Positions 6,952 through 16,378 of a stretch of DNA of 64,000 bases are shown here, one piece after another (position 1 is the first letter of the stretch; the number at the start of each line of letters is the position of its first letter). Location: the NCBI RefSeq assembly GCF_022369515.1, contig NZ_CP059724.1:5022001-5086000 (forward strand). Reading direction: 5' to 3'. The DNA is from Paenibacillus sp. 19GGS1-52. GTDB taxonomy: Bacteria; Bacillota; Bacilli; Paenibacillales; Paenibacillaceae. A program made the position numbers and the translations under genes. The notes below the pieces were generated by a model that saw nothing but the letters and a program-made list of their open reading frames with translations, ran no database searches and was not told the DNA's origin.

Positions 6952-9900
6952 TTACTTGCTTAACAGCCTGTAGATAACCTGAGCACTTTCGGCGCGGGTC
7001 ATCTGTCCAGTTGGAGCAAATTGCTTATTCTCTCTGCCCTGAATTAGGCCCATCGCTGCAGCGGCATTGACATAAGTGCCCGCCCACACACTGATGCTGG
7101 AAGCGTCTGCGAATGCCGAAGTGACAGCTGTTAAATCAATCTTTGTCCCTTGCTTAACCTCCAGCGCTCGGATCACCATGACGGCCATTTCTTCGCGGTT
7201 GATCGTAACGTTCGGAGCAAACACATCCTCGCTTCGTCCCTTAATAATACCCAGCTTCGCAGCTGTAGCTACGTAAGAGGAATACCAGACGTCGGGCTTA
7301 ATATCAGTGAATGTTGCCTGACCCTCTGTCGGTATACCAAGCGCGCGTACCAGCATTGCAGTAAACTCCGCACGACTGACATAGCTCTTTGGAGCAAACT
7401 CGGAATCAGTAACTCCGGTTATGATTTGCTTAGCAGCAAGCGATTTAATCGCCGCAGATGCCCAATAAGCAGCGGGTACATCCTTAAACGATTTATTGAT
7501 CTCCAGAACTGCATACTTACTAAAATGCCGGATTTGGGCAGTCATGCTATCTCCCTGAAGAGTTCCGCCTACATATTCCAGCTCGTTGTTGTCGCCGAGA
7601 TAGTAGACACCGCTCCATTCCTTGTGCGGATTACCATTAAGTTTAAAGGTAATCACTATGGGCTCCTTGAACGCAGTTATCGGAATTAGAGTGCCGTCTT
7701 TTTTGACGATATGCAGTTTGAATTCATACACTTTGGATACAGAGGTTACCTGAGTATCTGCCTTACCCAACCCAGCTACTAGTGTATTTACCCCTGTCTC
7801 TTCAAGTGGACTTACTTCGAACAGAATTTGGGAGCCCTCCGCTTCAGCAGCGTTTACCATCCCCTGAATTATAGTCAATTCTTCATTGGTGAAGGTTACC
7901 GACAGATCGCCCGCTTTAATCACCAGATCGTTGGTCCCGAGTGTCTTGGCAGCCAGTATTGGCAATAGCAATGATTTCTTGCCTTGAGCCAACTCGACCT
8001 CAACCTTACCGTCCGTAGCATTGTTCAGGCTGTTAACACTAACAACCTGCGTCTCAACTGATATTGTGCCAGCTGTAGGCGATGGTGTTGCTACAGGTGT
8101 TGGTGTTGGTGTTGGTGTTGGTGTTGGTGTTGGTGTCACTACTACAGGCACTGCTGCCAAAATAACTGTTCCACCCTCATCTCTGCCCGGCAGATTAATG
8201 GTTACCTTCTGGTCATCCGCTACCGTATAGATTTTGCCGCTGTATTCGTCTTTTATAGAAGCTTGGGCGGCAAACGGCACAGTAATAGTAGCTGAGACTC
8301 CGTCTGTCTTCGTGTTGATAACTGTCACAATATCAACGTTTCCGTAATGCTTGTTAAAAGCCAAATATCCCAGTTCATCCGAGCCAACAAGCTTCGTCCG
8401 TGTACCCTTCGAATACACTTTGGAATACTTGGCACGAATGTTCAATAACTTCTCGTAGTGATCGTGAAGACCCTGCTCGGCTGTCAACTGGTCCCAAGGC
8501 ATATCCGCGCGGTTCTCGCTGAATTGCCCTTTGGATATATCCACTGCATTTCTTCCCGAACGGCCAAGCTCCTCCCCATAATAAATCACGGGTTGGCCTT
8601 TAGCTGTAATTTGCAGCGCAGCTGCGATCTTCAGCTTGCCTTGATCACCGCCTACATACTGTGACAGGAAGCCATCCTCATCATGGCTGCTTAAGAATTG
8701 AGCCATCATCTGAGTGTTATCAATCTTCGCTTCACGCTCCTGCAGGTAAGAATCCACATCATTGATCTTACCATTTGTGAAGTTGAGGGCAGCGCCCTTA
8801 AATCCAAAATCAAGCAAGCCATCCATCTGGCTGGATTGCAGCATTCCACCGTTATTATCGATGGTACCGCCATAGTATTCCCCAACCATTTTGAAGTTTG
8901 GATCAATGGCTGTCAGTGCATTCTTAAAGGCTTTCCACGTTGTTCCCTCCACGTGCTTAACGGTGTCAACTCGGAAATAGTCGATCGTATCCCCACGATC
9001 CGTTCTGGCGTTGTCCAACCAGCCTGACTGCCAGGCGATAATTTTCTCCCGCACTGCTGGATCTTCTGTTCTGAAATCTGGCAGTCCGCTAAGTTCGCCA
9101 CGAACAGGATCTGTATCCGCCGACACTCCGTCCGTACGCAGCATACCAGCAAAACGGTCTTTGTCCTCCGCTGTAATTGTCGGACTATTATCTTCCGGCT
9201 TCAAGCCGTAACCGGTATGATTCAGCACAACGTCCACCATAATCTTGATGCCCTTGTCATGCGCCTTCTCGATAAGTTCCTTGAAGGTCGCCATATCACC
9301 AAGATGCTCGTCAAGCTTAGTGAAATCCTTGGCCCAGTAGCCATGGTAAGCATACTGCTCACCGTTGAAATCTAAGCCTTTGTTGAAATCAATATTATTC
9401 ACAATCGGTGAGATCCAGAGCGTGTTGATGCCAAGCTCCTGCAAATAGTCCAGATTGTCGATCATCCCTCTGAAATCTCCACCGTGGTACGCTTCCAGAT
9501 GAGTTTTATCAACATTCTCGTTATTGGTTGCATCCCCGTCTTTGAATCGGTCCGTCAGCGCGAAATAAATCCGTGCTTCATCCCAATCGAAATCCAGCTT
9601 TGCCCCCGTATACGTTCTTGCCTTTACTTCGATTGTGGCTGATTGCTTGTGCGTGTTGCCGAACTGATCCACAAGGGTAATTGGAATATTCTTTATCCCT
9701 GCCGTCACAGTATCCTTAACAGCAATCGTTTGTTTCATAAGCTCCGTATCGAGCTGAACTTTGGCGGGACCCCCGAGAGCGGTCAGATCCATGGAAGCAT
9801 CAGTATAAATTACAGCCTCTGTGGAGGTTGCCTTGACCGTTACAATCGCATTTTGATTAGAGGTAATCGCTTCCGGACTGACTGTGGTCGTAATCGTGAC

Positions 9901-12900
9901 CGCTGGAATGTGATATACAACAGTTGACGAACCGTCAACATTGTTGCTTGGATCGGCGATCTCGCTTGTAGTGCCATCTTTCGTAATCAGGAAAGTATAG
10001 TTATACGTTCCTTCTACTACATCGGTCAGCTTGTAGCTATACCATTCCTTAACCGAATCATATACCATGGCGTATTCGATGCCGTTCACCTTTACTTTTG
10101 CATCCGTTATAGCTGTCATATCACCACTGCGGAATAGCGCCTCATCACGGTACATGAACGTGATCGTTCCATCTTTCATGACAGGACCGCTAATGCTCGG
10201 CTTGATATCAAGCTCCTTGACCATACTGGTCACATTAACCTTGGTGAAGGCCTCACCTGGGTTCAACGGAATAACGCGATCGTCCGGGTAATCCTGTTTC
10301 CCCGTGTTCCAATCCGTTCCTTTACGCAACACGAATCCAACGCTAGTTGCATTTGGTGCCACCTCAATAAGCACACTCGCTGTGCCATTCTTGAATGTCG
10401 TGAAATTGATTTGGTCATTCGTTGCCCCAGTGTTCCATACCCAGATATTCCAGTCCGTATAATTCTGATCTTCCCGGGTATAGGTGAACTGGACATACCG
10501 CTTGTTATCTACAGGTTCGGTCGTAACCTTAACGGTAACCTTAGTTATTTTACCTCCGTAGGAAATGGTAATGATGGCGGTACCTGCGCTAAGCGCTTTT
10601 ATTACACCTTTGTTTGTTACCGCAGCTACTTCCGGTTTATCCGAGGCGTACACTGAAGTATTAGTAACATTGCTTTTGCTGCCATCATCATATTTTGCGA
10701 ATACTGTCGTTGTATGTGTACTATTTACCTGAAGTGAGTAGCTTGCACTATCCGTTTCCAAAGAGTCCAGAACTACAGCGGCGGCATCCTTCTGGATGAT
10801 TACAGCGCTCAGCGGTTCCAACGTAATGGAAGCAGCTGTCAAGCTAAAACCTGTCTGTTTATCCGCGGGAATAGCTGTAATTCCAGCTTCATCATTGTCG
10901 ACAACTACTTTTCCACCCGTCAAATCCTCTGCCAGCGTAAGTGTTCTTGAGGTACTGTCTCCATTGATGAAGACGTAATAGATACCCGTACCATCCGTTG
11001 CCTTATTTTTGTAGCCGATCACAAGATCGCTGGCTTTCATTTCCGGTGCTGTAATAAGGTTAATATTGGTGTCTACCAGATTCTTATCACCCAAACGGAA
11101 AGCGTTCGTAAACTTTCTCAGTTCTATTAATCCCGATGTATACTTTCTGGTCGTGTTCTGTACGGGGAAAGCCGTTTCATCGGTTGCTCGGGTCCAATCA
11201 AACATATTAATAGCATCCGAGGAATCATAGGAATCGTTGATAAAATAACCGAACGGATTCCCATCCTTGTCCGTCAATTGTGTATACTTCTCCTCGGGTA
11301 CACCGGCTGCCTTCCATTGCTTTGTACGCCCATATTCCTGTCCTGCTTGCAGGAAGGACGTCCCCTGTGAGGTAAGCACGAGCATATTGCCGAGTCTGAT
11401 CCGCTCCTGTATTTCCAGTTCGTTCTCTGCGATAGCCGGATCTTTCTTAATCGATTGGGCAATTACGTCGTGCAGAGTCATATTGTCATGCGCTTCAATA
11501 TACGGAACAATATCCCCTGGATCATCAGCAGGAATATTCGAAGGCTGACCCTTGATATTATTCAGAATCGTTGAAATTGAACGCGCCCCGCCCGTAATAA
11601 ATCTGGGCTCACCTTCTGAGCCGTAGCCGGACTTTAATTCATTGCGGAATTCATCGGAGAAGACGCCGACGCTGTCCGTTTGATCCATCCAATCCTGATC
11701 TGCGCCCTGGCCTGCAAGAGAGGGATCAGCTGCCGCTCCGCCGAACGTTTTCCAGCCTTCACCGATAAAAAGCGCCTTAGGATTGATTTCTGCCGCCGCA
11801 TCATAAGCTGCCTGCACCGCATCTGCTGTCGCATCGCCCATCATGTCCCAGCGCATCCCGTCTATTTTATACTCCTTGAACCAGTATTTGACGGAGTCTA
11901 CCATCAGTTTCTCAGCCATCTTGTGGTTAGTGGCCAGGTTGTTACCGAAACCACCGATAAAGTTGCCATTCGCATCCTGGAAAGCATAGTAATTCGGCAC
12001 GATATCATTCAAAAATTCTTTCTTCGCCATATGTGTATAGACGACGTCCAGAATGACACCCATGCCAGCTTCATGCACCGCATCGATTAAGCCTTTTAAT
12101 TCTTTGATCCGCTGCTCTGGATCAGCGGGATTCTGCGAATAGGCACCATCCGGCGAGAAATAACTGTGTGGATCATAACCCCAATTGTATTCATTGCCTT
12201 TAGCGGAATAATCCGTCTCTCTGACATCCATCTTTGTTTCATCCCCATAATACCAAGCCATCACAGGCAGCAGTTGAATATGGGTTACACCTAAGGATTT
12301 GATATAATCGAGCTTTTTCTCAAAAGCCTCATAAGAGCCCCATCTTTCGCCGTCCAGACTGCTCTCGATGGAAGGATCTGAAGTAAAGTCTCTGATATGG
12401 ACTTCATACACGATCGCATCTTCCCGCTTCTCGTAACCTGCTATATCTGCCGCATGAAAGTTTGGCGGATTCGTCTGGCTTAAATCGACGATAGCCGCTT
12501 TGCCAACGGTATCGCCGCCAATACCCGCAGCGCCCGTTGTATTCACGGTGAAGGCTGCCATTGATCTGGCGTATGGATCAAGCACATTATTAGTTACACC
12601 GTCATTGGTCACTTCATATTGATAATAGAATCCCCGCACATCATTTGCTGAAGTAGCGCCAGTCAGATCAGCTGGTTGCAGCTCGACCGACCAAACGCCT
12701 TGCTCCCCTTCAGTTAGATCAATACGACCTACAAGCACGTTCGCGTCATTCTTATCATATACATTGGCCACGACAGAACTCGCTTTAGGTGCCCACAGCT
12801 TCAAGGTGGCAGACTTAGCTGCTGTATGATACGTAGCCCCAAGGTCGTCTCCCGTATAATTGTACATCTCATCCAACATTCTCCAGCCGGAGGTAGCGGA

Positions 12901-14574
12901 TAACGTTTTTCCTGCATAAGTAACACTCAGCGGGGTTTTATCCAAATCAAACACTTCTGTATCAACTTCAAGTGAAGTTGTACTTTTGATCGTTACAGCC
13001 GAAACCGGAATATTGTTTCCTTCTTTGTCTTTTACGGTAATTGCCGTCTTTAAGGTGTCCGCACTTAACCCGTCGGTTAACGTAAAGCCGAGCAGAAGTT
13101 TGCTGGTTGATAGGACTTCAGCAGATACAAAGCCAATCGGCACTTCACCAAAAGGAGAAACATAGACATTGTTGTCCCCTTCCTTTACCCAAAGCTGATT
13201 GTAACGATCCAGCAAAGTAAAAGCTTTATCTCCGCCATCCTTGTCGCCCGTCGCTGGTTTCAAGACGATAAAGCCTATTTTCTTAGCATTCTGTAGGAGT
13301 GGAACATCGACATAAGCACCGAAGCGATCCACTTGTCCTGCCTGAAATGGGGTAGCACCGGAAGACCAATTGGTGGAGGGAGTAGTAACATCATCCCATA
13401 GCCATAATCCATACTGACCCTGATTGGTGTCGGATCTCATATAATGGACCCGTACGGTATTGGGGGCTAGAGCTACTGGTTCATAAGGCGTGACTTGATC
13501 GGAGCCCTCCTTGATCCATATTTCGTTGGTTTGCGGGGTGTTGATTGTGAAAAGCTTGTCGCCAGCATCTTTGGCCTCAGTGCTGCGATTGACAACAAGA
13601 AACGAGATTTTCTTCGCTCCGTCCTTAAGTGGCACATCAACATAAGCGCCATAAGTATCCATTTGCCCATCCGGAAATGGAGTTGCACCCGTGGGCCAAC
13701 TTGCGGAAGGCGCAGCAACATCGTCCCACAGCCACAAAGCCTGATTAGCATAATCGCCAGCGGTGCGTTGGTAATGAATACGCATCTGTCCTTCAGGCAC
13801 AGGTACAAAGGTTACCGGATCTGCAGGAATTGTAAAATCAGCGGCAACAGTGTTATCTTTCGAATTAAACTTGAAGGTAACCGGTAGCTTCGACGGAAGC
13901 TGTAAGGATTGGTCTGTGTCCGGATAGGACATATCCTCAGCCGAAGTGGCTCCCGGAACAAATATCTTATACAGGTAATCACCCTCGGGAACTTCAACCA
14001 AATGGTCGTAGATTCCATCATAATTAGGATCGGATAATGTGGTCTTCGCGTCAGTTGGGGAAGAATCGCTGACGTCACCCAGTTCAGTCTGCAAAGTTCC
14101 TACCAATCTCGGCAGCTTATCGGCGGCAATCGGTGCATAGTACGTGGAATCGGCGATTTTCTTAGTAGTTGCATTGTAGTAGAAAGTGACAGCTGTCTCG
14201 GTGGCTAAGGAAATTTCAATATTATCTCCATTTGCCTTACCCTGTGGATTTGTATAGTTGCTAAACCCATAGCTTTCTGTCCAGCCGCCGTCAAGGGCAA
14301 CTTTGTATTGATAAGTTCCCGCTGGGAGCGTGCCGGTAAAAGCATAATAACCGTTCCCCATATCAGTCATCTGTGTAGCTTCCGCTGTGGGGTCCCAATC
14401 TGCGGTTGGAATAGTCGCTCCTGATGGAGTCAATTCTGACTGCAAATCGCCAACCACAACTACTTTCACTGGTGCAGCACTAACGTTATACGGTTGTATA
14501 CCAAACCCAGAAAATACGAGTGCAATAATCATCGTGATCACAAATGCCCTCTTACTCCATAAAGCAAACTTCAT
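6952..14574 (-). CDS. Giant surface-anchored amylopullulanase (pullulanase I + alpha-amylase, SLH anchored)
   Basis: 2540 residues. Signal peptide about 1-33. Residues 35-252 form two starch-binding E-set modules; 262-366 and 372-474 are two CBM41-like modules (ALWLWDDV, GLWLWDDV). After an Ig-like stretch and a CBM48-like module (571-665) comes a type I pullulanase barrel (about 710-1170) with YNWGYDP, DVVYTH, GMRWDMMGD (D910), GEGW (E939) and EAHDNMTLHD (D1030). A BIG2-like domain (1268-1350), a third CBM41-like module (1357-1455) and further E-set domains lead to an alpha-amylase barrel (1662-2075) with DVVLNH, YFRVDTVKH (D1870), GEYY (E1899) and SSHDED (D1965). A Thr-Pro linker (2146-2168), a beta-rich domain and three SLH repeats (about 2362-2527) end the chain. 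It should debranch and liquefy starch at the cell surface, feeding MalEFG. Both catalytic triads look intact. Confidence 0.95.
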   Translation of the reverse strand: MKFALWSKRAFVITMIIALVFSGFGIQPYNVSAAPVKVVVVGDLQSELTPSGATIPTADWDPTAEATQMTDMGNGYYAFTGTLPAGTYQYKVALDGGWTESYGFSNYTNPQGKANGDNIEISLATETAVTFYYNATTKKIADSTYYAPIAADKLPRLVGTLQTELGDVSDSSPTDAKTTLSDPNYDGIYDHLVEVPEGDYLYKIFVPGATSAEDMSYPDTDQSLQLPSKLPVTFKFNSKDNTVAADFTIPADPVTFVPVPEGQMRIHYQRTAGDYANQALWLWDDVAAPSASWPTGATPFPDGQMDTYGAYVDVPLKDGAKKISFLVVNRSTEAKDAGDKLFTINTPQTNEIWIKEGSDQVTPYEPVALAPNTVRVHYMRSDTNQGQYGLWLWDDVTTPSTNWSSGATPFQAGQVDRFGAYVDVPLLQNAKKIGFIVLKPATGDKDGGDKAFTLLDRYNQLWVKEGDNNVYVSPFGEVPIGFVSAEVLSTSKLLLGFTLTDGLSADTLKTAITVKDKEGNNIPVSAVTIKSTTSLEVDTEVFDLDKTPLSVTYAGKTLSATSGWRMLDEMYNYTGDDLGATYHTAAKSATLKLWAPKASSVVANVYDKNDANVLVGRIDLTEGEQGVWSVELQPADLTGATSANDVRGFYYQYEVTNDGVTNNVLDPYARSMAAFTVNTTGAAGIGGDTVGKAAIVDLSQTNPPNFHAADIAGYEKREDAIVYEVHIRDFTSDPSIESSLDGERWGSYEAFEKKLDYIKSLGVTHIQLLPVMAWYYGDETKMDVRETDYSAKGNEYNWGYDPHSYFSPDGAYSQNPADPEQRIKELKGLIDAVHEAGMGVILDVVYTHMAKKEFLNDIVPNYYAFQDANGNFIGGFGNNLATNHKMAEKLMVDSVKYWFKEYKIDGMRWDMMGDATADAVQAAYDAAAEINPKALFIGEGWKTFGGAAADPSLAGQGADQDWMDQTDSVGVFSDEFRNELKSGYGSEGEPRFITGGARSISTILNNIKGQPSNIPADDPGDIVPYIEAHDNMTLHDVIAQSIKKDPAIAENELEIQERIRLGNMLVLTSQGTSFLQAGQEYGRTKQWKAAGVPEEKYTQLTDKDGNPFGYFINDSYDSSDAINMFDWTRATDETAFPVQNTTRKYTSGLIELRKFTNAFRLGDKNLVDTNINLITAPEMKASDLVIGYKNKATDGTGIYYVFINGDSTSRTLTLAEDLTGGKVVVDNDEAGITAIPADKQTGFSLTAASITLEPLSAVIIQKDAAAVVLDSLETDSASYSLQVNSTHTTTVFAKYDDGSKSNVTNTSVYASDKPEVAAVTNKGVIKALSAGTAIITISYGGKITKVTVKVTTEPVDNKRYVQFTYTREDQNYTDWNIWVWNTGATNDQINFTTFKNGTASVLIEVAPNATSVGFVLRKGTDWNTGKQDYPDDRVIPLNPGEAFTKVNVTSMVKELDIKPSISGPVMKDGTITFMYRDEALFRSGDMTAITDAKVKVNGIEYAMVYDSVKEWYSYKLTDVVEGTYNYTFLITKDGTTSEIADPSNNVDGSSTVVYHIPAVTITTTVSPEAITSNQNAIVTVKATSTEAVIYTDASMDLTALGGPAKVQLDTELMKQTIAVKDTVTAGIKNIPITLVDQFGNTHKQSATIEVKARTYTGAKLDFDWDEARIYFALTDRFKDGDATNNENVDKTHLEAYHGGDFRGMIDNLDYLQELGINTLWISPIVNNIDFNKGLDFNGEQYAYHGYWAKDFTKLDEHLGDMATFKELIEKAHDKGIKIMVDVVLNHTGYGLKPEDNSPTITAEDKDRFAGMLRTDGVSADTDPVRGELSGLPDFRTEDPAVREKIIAWQSGWLDNARTDRGDTIDYFRVDTVKHVEGTTWKAFKNALTAIDPNFKMVGEYYGGTIDNNGGMLQSSQMDGLLDFGFKGAALNFTNGKINDVDSYLQEREAKIDNTQMMAQFLSSHDEDGFLSQYVGGDQGKLKIAAALQITAKGQPVIYYGEELGRSGRNAVDISKGQFSENRADMPWDQLTAEQGLHDHYEKLLNIRAKYSKVYSKGTRTKLVGSDELGYLAFNKHYGNVDIVTVINTKTDGVSATITVPFAAQASIKDEYSGKIYTVADDQKVTINLPGRDEGGTVILAAVPVVVTPTPTPTPTPTPTPVATPSPTAGTISVETQVVSVNSLNNATDGKVEVELAQGKKSLLLPILAAKTLGTNDLVIKAGDLSVTFTNEELTIIQGMVNAAEAEGSQILFEVSPLEETGVNTLVAGLGKADTQVTSVSKVYEFKLHIVKKDGTLIPITAFKEPIVITFKLNGNPHKEWSGVYYLGDNNELEYVGGTLQGDSMTAQIRHFSKYAVLEINKSFKDVPAAYWASAAIKSLAAKQIITGVTDSEFAPKSYVSRAEFTAMLVRALGIPTEGQATFTDIKPDVWYSSYVATAAKLGIIKGRSEDVFAPNVTINREEMAVMVIRALEVKQGTKIDLTAVTSAFADASSISVWAGTYVNAAAAMGLIQGRENKQFAPTGQMTRAESAQVIYRLLSK
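8095..8136. repeat. Hexanucleotide repeat coding the Thr-Pro linker
   Basis: GGTGTT (ACACCA-type units on the coding strand) is repeated about six to seven times, coding the TPTPTP linker between the amylase part and the cell-wall part. The six-base unit keeps the frame when the copy number changes. Confidence 0.85.
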
Positions 14575-14686
14575 TCCACCAATCCCCCATATCCTGATTT
14601 GTGAATCCCTTATTCTGCTGGCTAAAACCGAACTAAAAGATCTCCTCCCTATCAGTTAATGATGATTCTTTAAGCCTCAATTTAGC

Positions 14687-14698
14687 GCAAACGTTTGC
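14687..14698. promoter_or_regulatory. Perfect LacI-type operator in the amylopullulanase leader
   Basis: GCAAACGTTTGC is a perfect 12-base palindrome centred on CG, the classic LacI/GalR/CcpA form. It lies 113 bases upstream of the start codon, downstream of the predicted promoter. Confidence 0.75.
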
Positions 14699-14769
14699 AA
14701 AATTAGACGCGAAGTTGATTGGAATTGAAATTTCTGCTGCAGGACAGACATCCACACAAAATAGACGCA

Positions 14770-14783
14770 TGAAAGCGCTTGCT
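14770..14783. promoter_or_regulatory. cre-like site downstream of the amylopullulanase promoter
   Basis: TGAAAGCGCTTGCT matches TGNAANCGNTNNCA at all fixed bases except the last, about ten bases downstream of the predicted start point, a position used for CcpA repression. Confidence 0.6.
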
Positions 14784-14797
14784 ATATTCTGTTTAAC

Positions 14798-14827
14798 ATA
14801 CTAATCCCATAATTATGCTACTGTCAA
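14798..14827 (-). promoter_or_regulatory. Sigma-A promoter of the amylopullulanase gene
   Basis: On the minus strand TTGACA (14822-14827) and TAGTAT (14798-14803) are spaced by about 18 bases. The roughly 215-base leader contains the two operator-like sites. Confidence 0.6.
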
Positions 14828-14886
14828 CCAGAAAATAGATTGCTTAATTCACTTTTTATGTATAAAAATGGTATTCATGCAATTTA

Positions 14887-14900
14887 AGACAACGTTTGCA
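14887..14900. promoter_or_regulatory. Operator-like site in the divergent amylopullulanase-lacI region
   Basis: AGACAACGTTTGCA carries the AACGTTTGCA half and meets the cre consensus except at two positions. It lies between the two divergent genes and could serve either. Confidence 0.45.
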
Positions 14901-15092
14901 CGTATTACAAAGCACGATTCTAGAGATTGTTGAGCTAAGGTAGTTCCATCCGCAAAAATCTTGTTTTTGCCCATTTTATATGTGTTATTATGCAAAATAT
15001 ATTACAAGTCCTCCAATAGCTTCTTTTGCTTGCTTTCTGAAAGACTTTAACTATTTACAATTGCCAGTTCTTCGATTAATATTACTTTGTAA

Positions 15093-15106
15093 AGCAAACG
15101 GTTCCA
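15093..15106. promoter_or_regulatory. Operator-like site just upstream of the lacI-type gene
   Basis: AGCAAACGGTTCCA matches TGNAANCGNTNNCA except at the first base and lies directly before the ribosome site AAGGAGG, so autoregulation is likely. Confidence 0.5.
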
Positions 15107-15119
15107 TAAGGAGGTTTCT

Positions 15120-16157
15120 ATGACAGTTACCATAAAGGATGTGGCCAAGAAAGCGGGAGTTTCTCCCTCCACAGTATCCCGGGTATTGTCCAACCATCCC
15201 AGAATTAGCCTAGAAACTTCCCGCAAAGTTAAGATTATTATGGAGGAAATGGGCTATACCCCCAACATGATGGCTAAGAGCTTGGTATCGAAGACGACCA
15301 ACAGCATCTGCATCATTCTTCCGAAACCGGCTGAAGAGCTGTTCTCAAATCTTTTTTTCATGGAATTGATCCGCGGTATCGTCACACAAGCTAGCCGTTC
15401 CGGCTATGATGTGCTGATTAGCTCCGGCGCGAACGAAAAGGAAGAATTAGAAGCTGTCTCCCGTCTGCTTAAGGGACGCCGTGTTGACGGCGCTATTCTG
15501 CTCTATTCCCGGAAAGATGACGCAGTTATTGAATTTTTGGAGACGGGCGGCTATCCCTTCGTTCTTATTGGGAGAAGCGACCGCTATGAGAATATTTTAT
15601 CTGTTGATAATGATAATGTCATGGCAGCATACGACGCTACAAACCATCTGATTACAATGGGTCATGAACGTATCGGCTTCGTTAGCGGACCGTCTGAACT
15701 CATCGTTTCACGCGACCGTCTTGAAGGGTATCGGAAGGCCATGGAAAGTAACGGTTTAGAGATAAGGCCTGAATGGATCGTTGAGGGTGAATTTCTGCAG
15801 GATAGTGGATATCGGGCGATGTCTTTTTTCATGAATCTCCCCAATCGGCCCACTGCACTGGTGGCAGTCGATGATATGGTGTCGTTTGGAGTATTGCGCG
15901 GTCTGACTGAACTGAAATATAAGGTCCCTGAAGATCTGGCCATTGTCAGCTTTAACAATATTCCGCTCTCCCAGTTATCCAGTCCACCGATCAGCAGTAT
16001 TGACATCGGAATTTATCACCTGGGTTACACTGCTTCACAGGTGCTGATCCAAAGCATCAAGAATCCGGATAACCATGACGGATATACCAACCGATTTGTG
16101 ATTCCCCACCGACTGATTATAAGAGAGTCTTCCATGTATTCTGCAAGTAAGAAATGA
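15120..16157 (+). CDS. LacI/GalR-family regulator (MalR-like)
   Basis: 345-residue repressor. The N-terminal helix-turn-helix TIKDVAKKAGVSPSTVSRVL (residues 4-23) and the hinge helix region (NMMAKSLVSKTT) are typical of LacI/GalR; the rest is the periplasmic-binding-protein fold that senses a sugar (for example VDGAILLY, IGFVSGP, RDRLEGYR). ATG follows AAGGAGGTTTCT. It sits between the amylopullulanase and pgmB/maltose phosphorylase genes, and CG-centred palindromes suited to this family occur upstream of the locus transcription units, including its own start. It probably represses the maltodextrin genes and releases on maltose or maltodextrin; the effector is inferred from context only. Confidence 0.88.
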   Translation: MTVTIKDVAKKAGVSPSTVSRVLSNHPRISLETSRKVKIIMEEMGYTPNMMAKSLVSKTTNSICIILPKPAEELFSNLFFMELIRGIVTQASRSGYDVLISSGANEKEELEAVSRLLKGRRVDGAILLYSRKDDAVIEFLETGGYPFVLIGRSDRYENILSVDNDNVMAAYDATNHLITMGHERIGFVSGPSELIVSRDRLEGYRKAMESNGLEIRPEWIVEGEFLQDSGYRAMSFFMNLPNRPTALVAVDDMVSFGVLRGLTELKYKVPEDLAIVSFNNIPLSQLSSPPISSIDIGIYHLGYTASQVLIQSIKNPDNHDGYTNRFVIPHRLIIRESSMYSASKK

Positions 16158-16170
16158 TCTACCTGAATGA

Positions 16171-16205
16171 ATAAATGAAGCTATTCTAGGCTTCATTTAT
16201 TTTTT
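16171..16205 (+). terminator. Terminator after the lacI-type gene
   Basis: ATAAATGAAGC pairs perfectly with GCTTCATTTAT around an eight-base loop, followed by five T. Confidence 0.85.
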
Positions 16206-16214
16206 GGAAGTTTG

Positions 16215-16228
16215 TACAAACGTTTGCG
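16215..16228. promoter_or_regulatory. LacI-type operator upstream of pgmB
   Basis: The ten-base perfect palindrome CAAACGTTTG sits here, between the lacI terminator and pgmB, about 155 bases before the pgmB start. It is placed to control pgmB and probably the downstream phosphorylase and glucosidase genes. Confidence 0.6.
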
Positions 16229-16254
16229 CTATATAAAATTAAGTTGTAAAGCTA

Positions 16255-16360
16255 GTTTTATTGCGAAGTAATTCAGGGAAGTATAGCTTCATAAAACTGA
16301 AGCTTATACTTACGAAGTAGTTTTGTACGTCGCTGTTCAATGATGATTATGCTAACAAAA
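16255..16360 (+). repeat. Diverged copy of the amylase leader repeat before pgmB
   Basis: TTGCGAAGTAATTCAGG, TACTTACGAAGTAGTTTTG and GCTAACAAAACTTGTAGGAG echo the repeats at 4963-5110 in the same order relative to the ribosome site. A hairpin can form between GAAGTATAGCTTC (16279-16290 region) and GAAGCTTATACTT, and a competing one between AAAACT and AGTTTT. Confidence 0.55.
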
Positions 16361-16378
16361 CTTGTAGGAGGTAAACGA

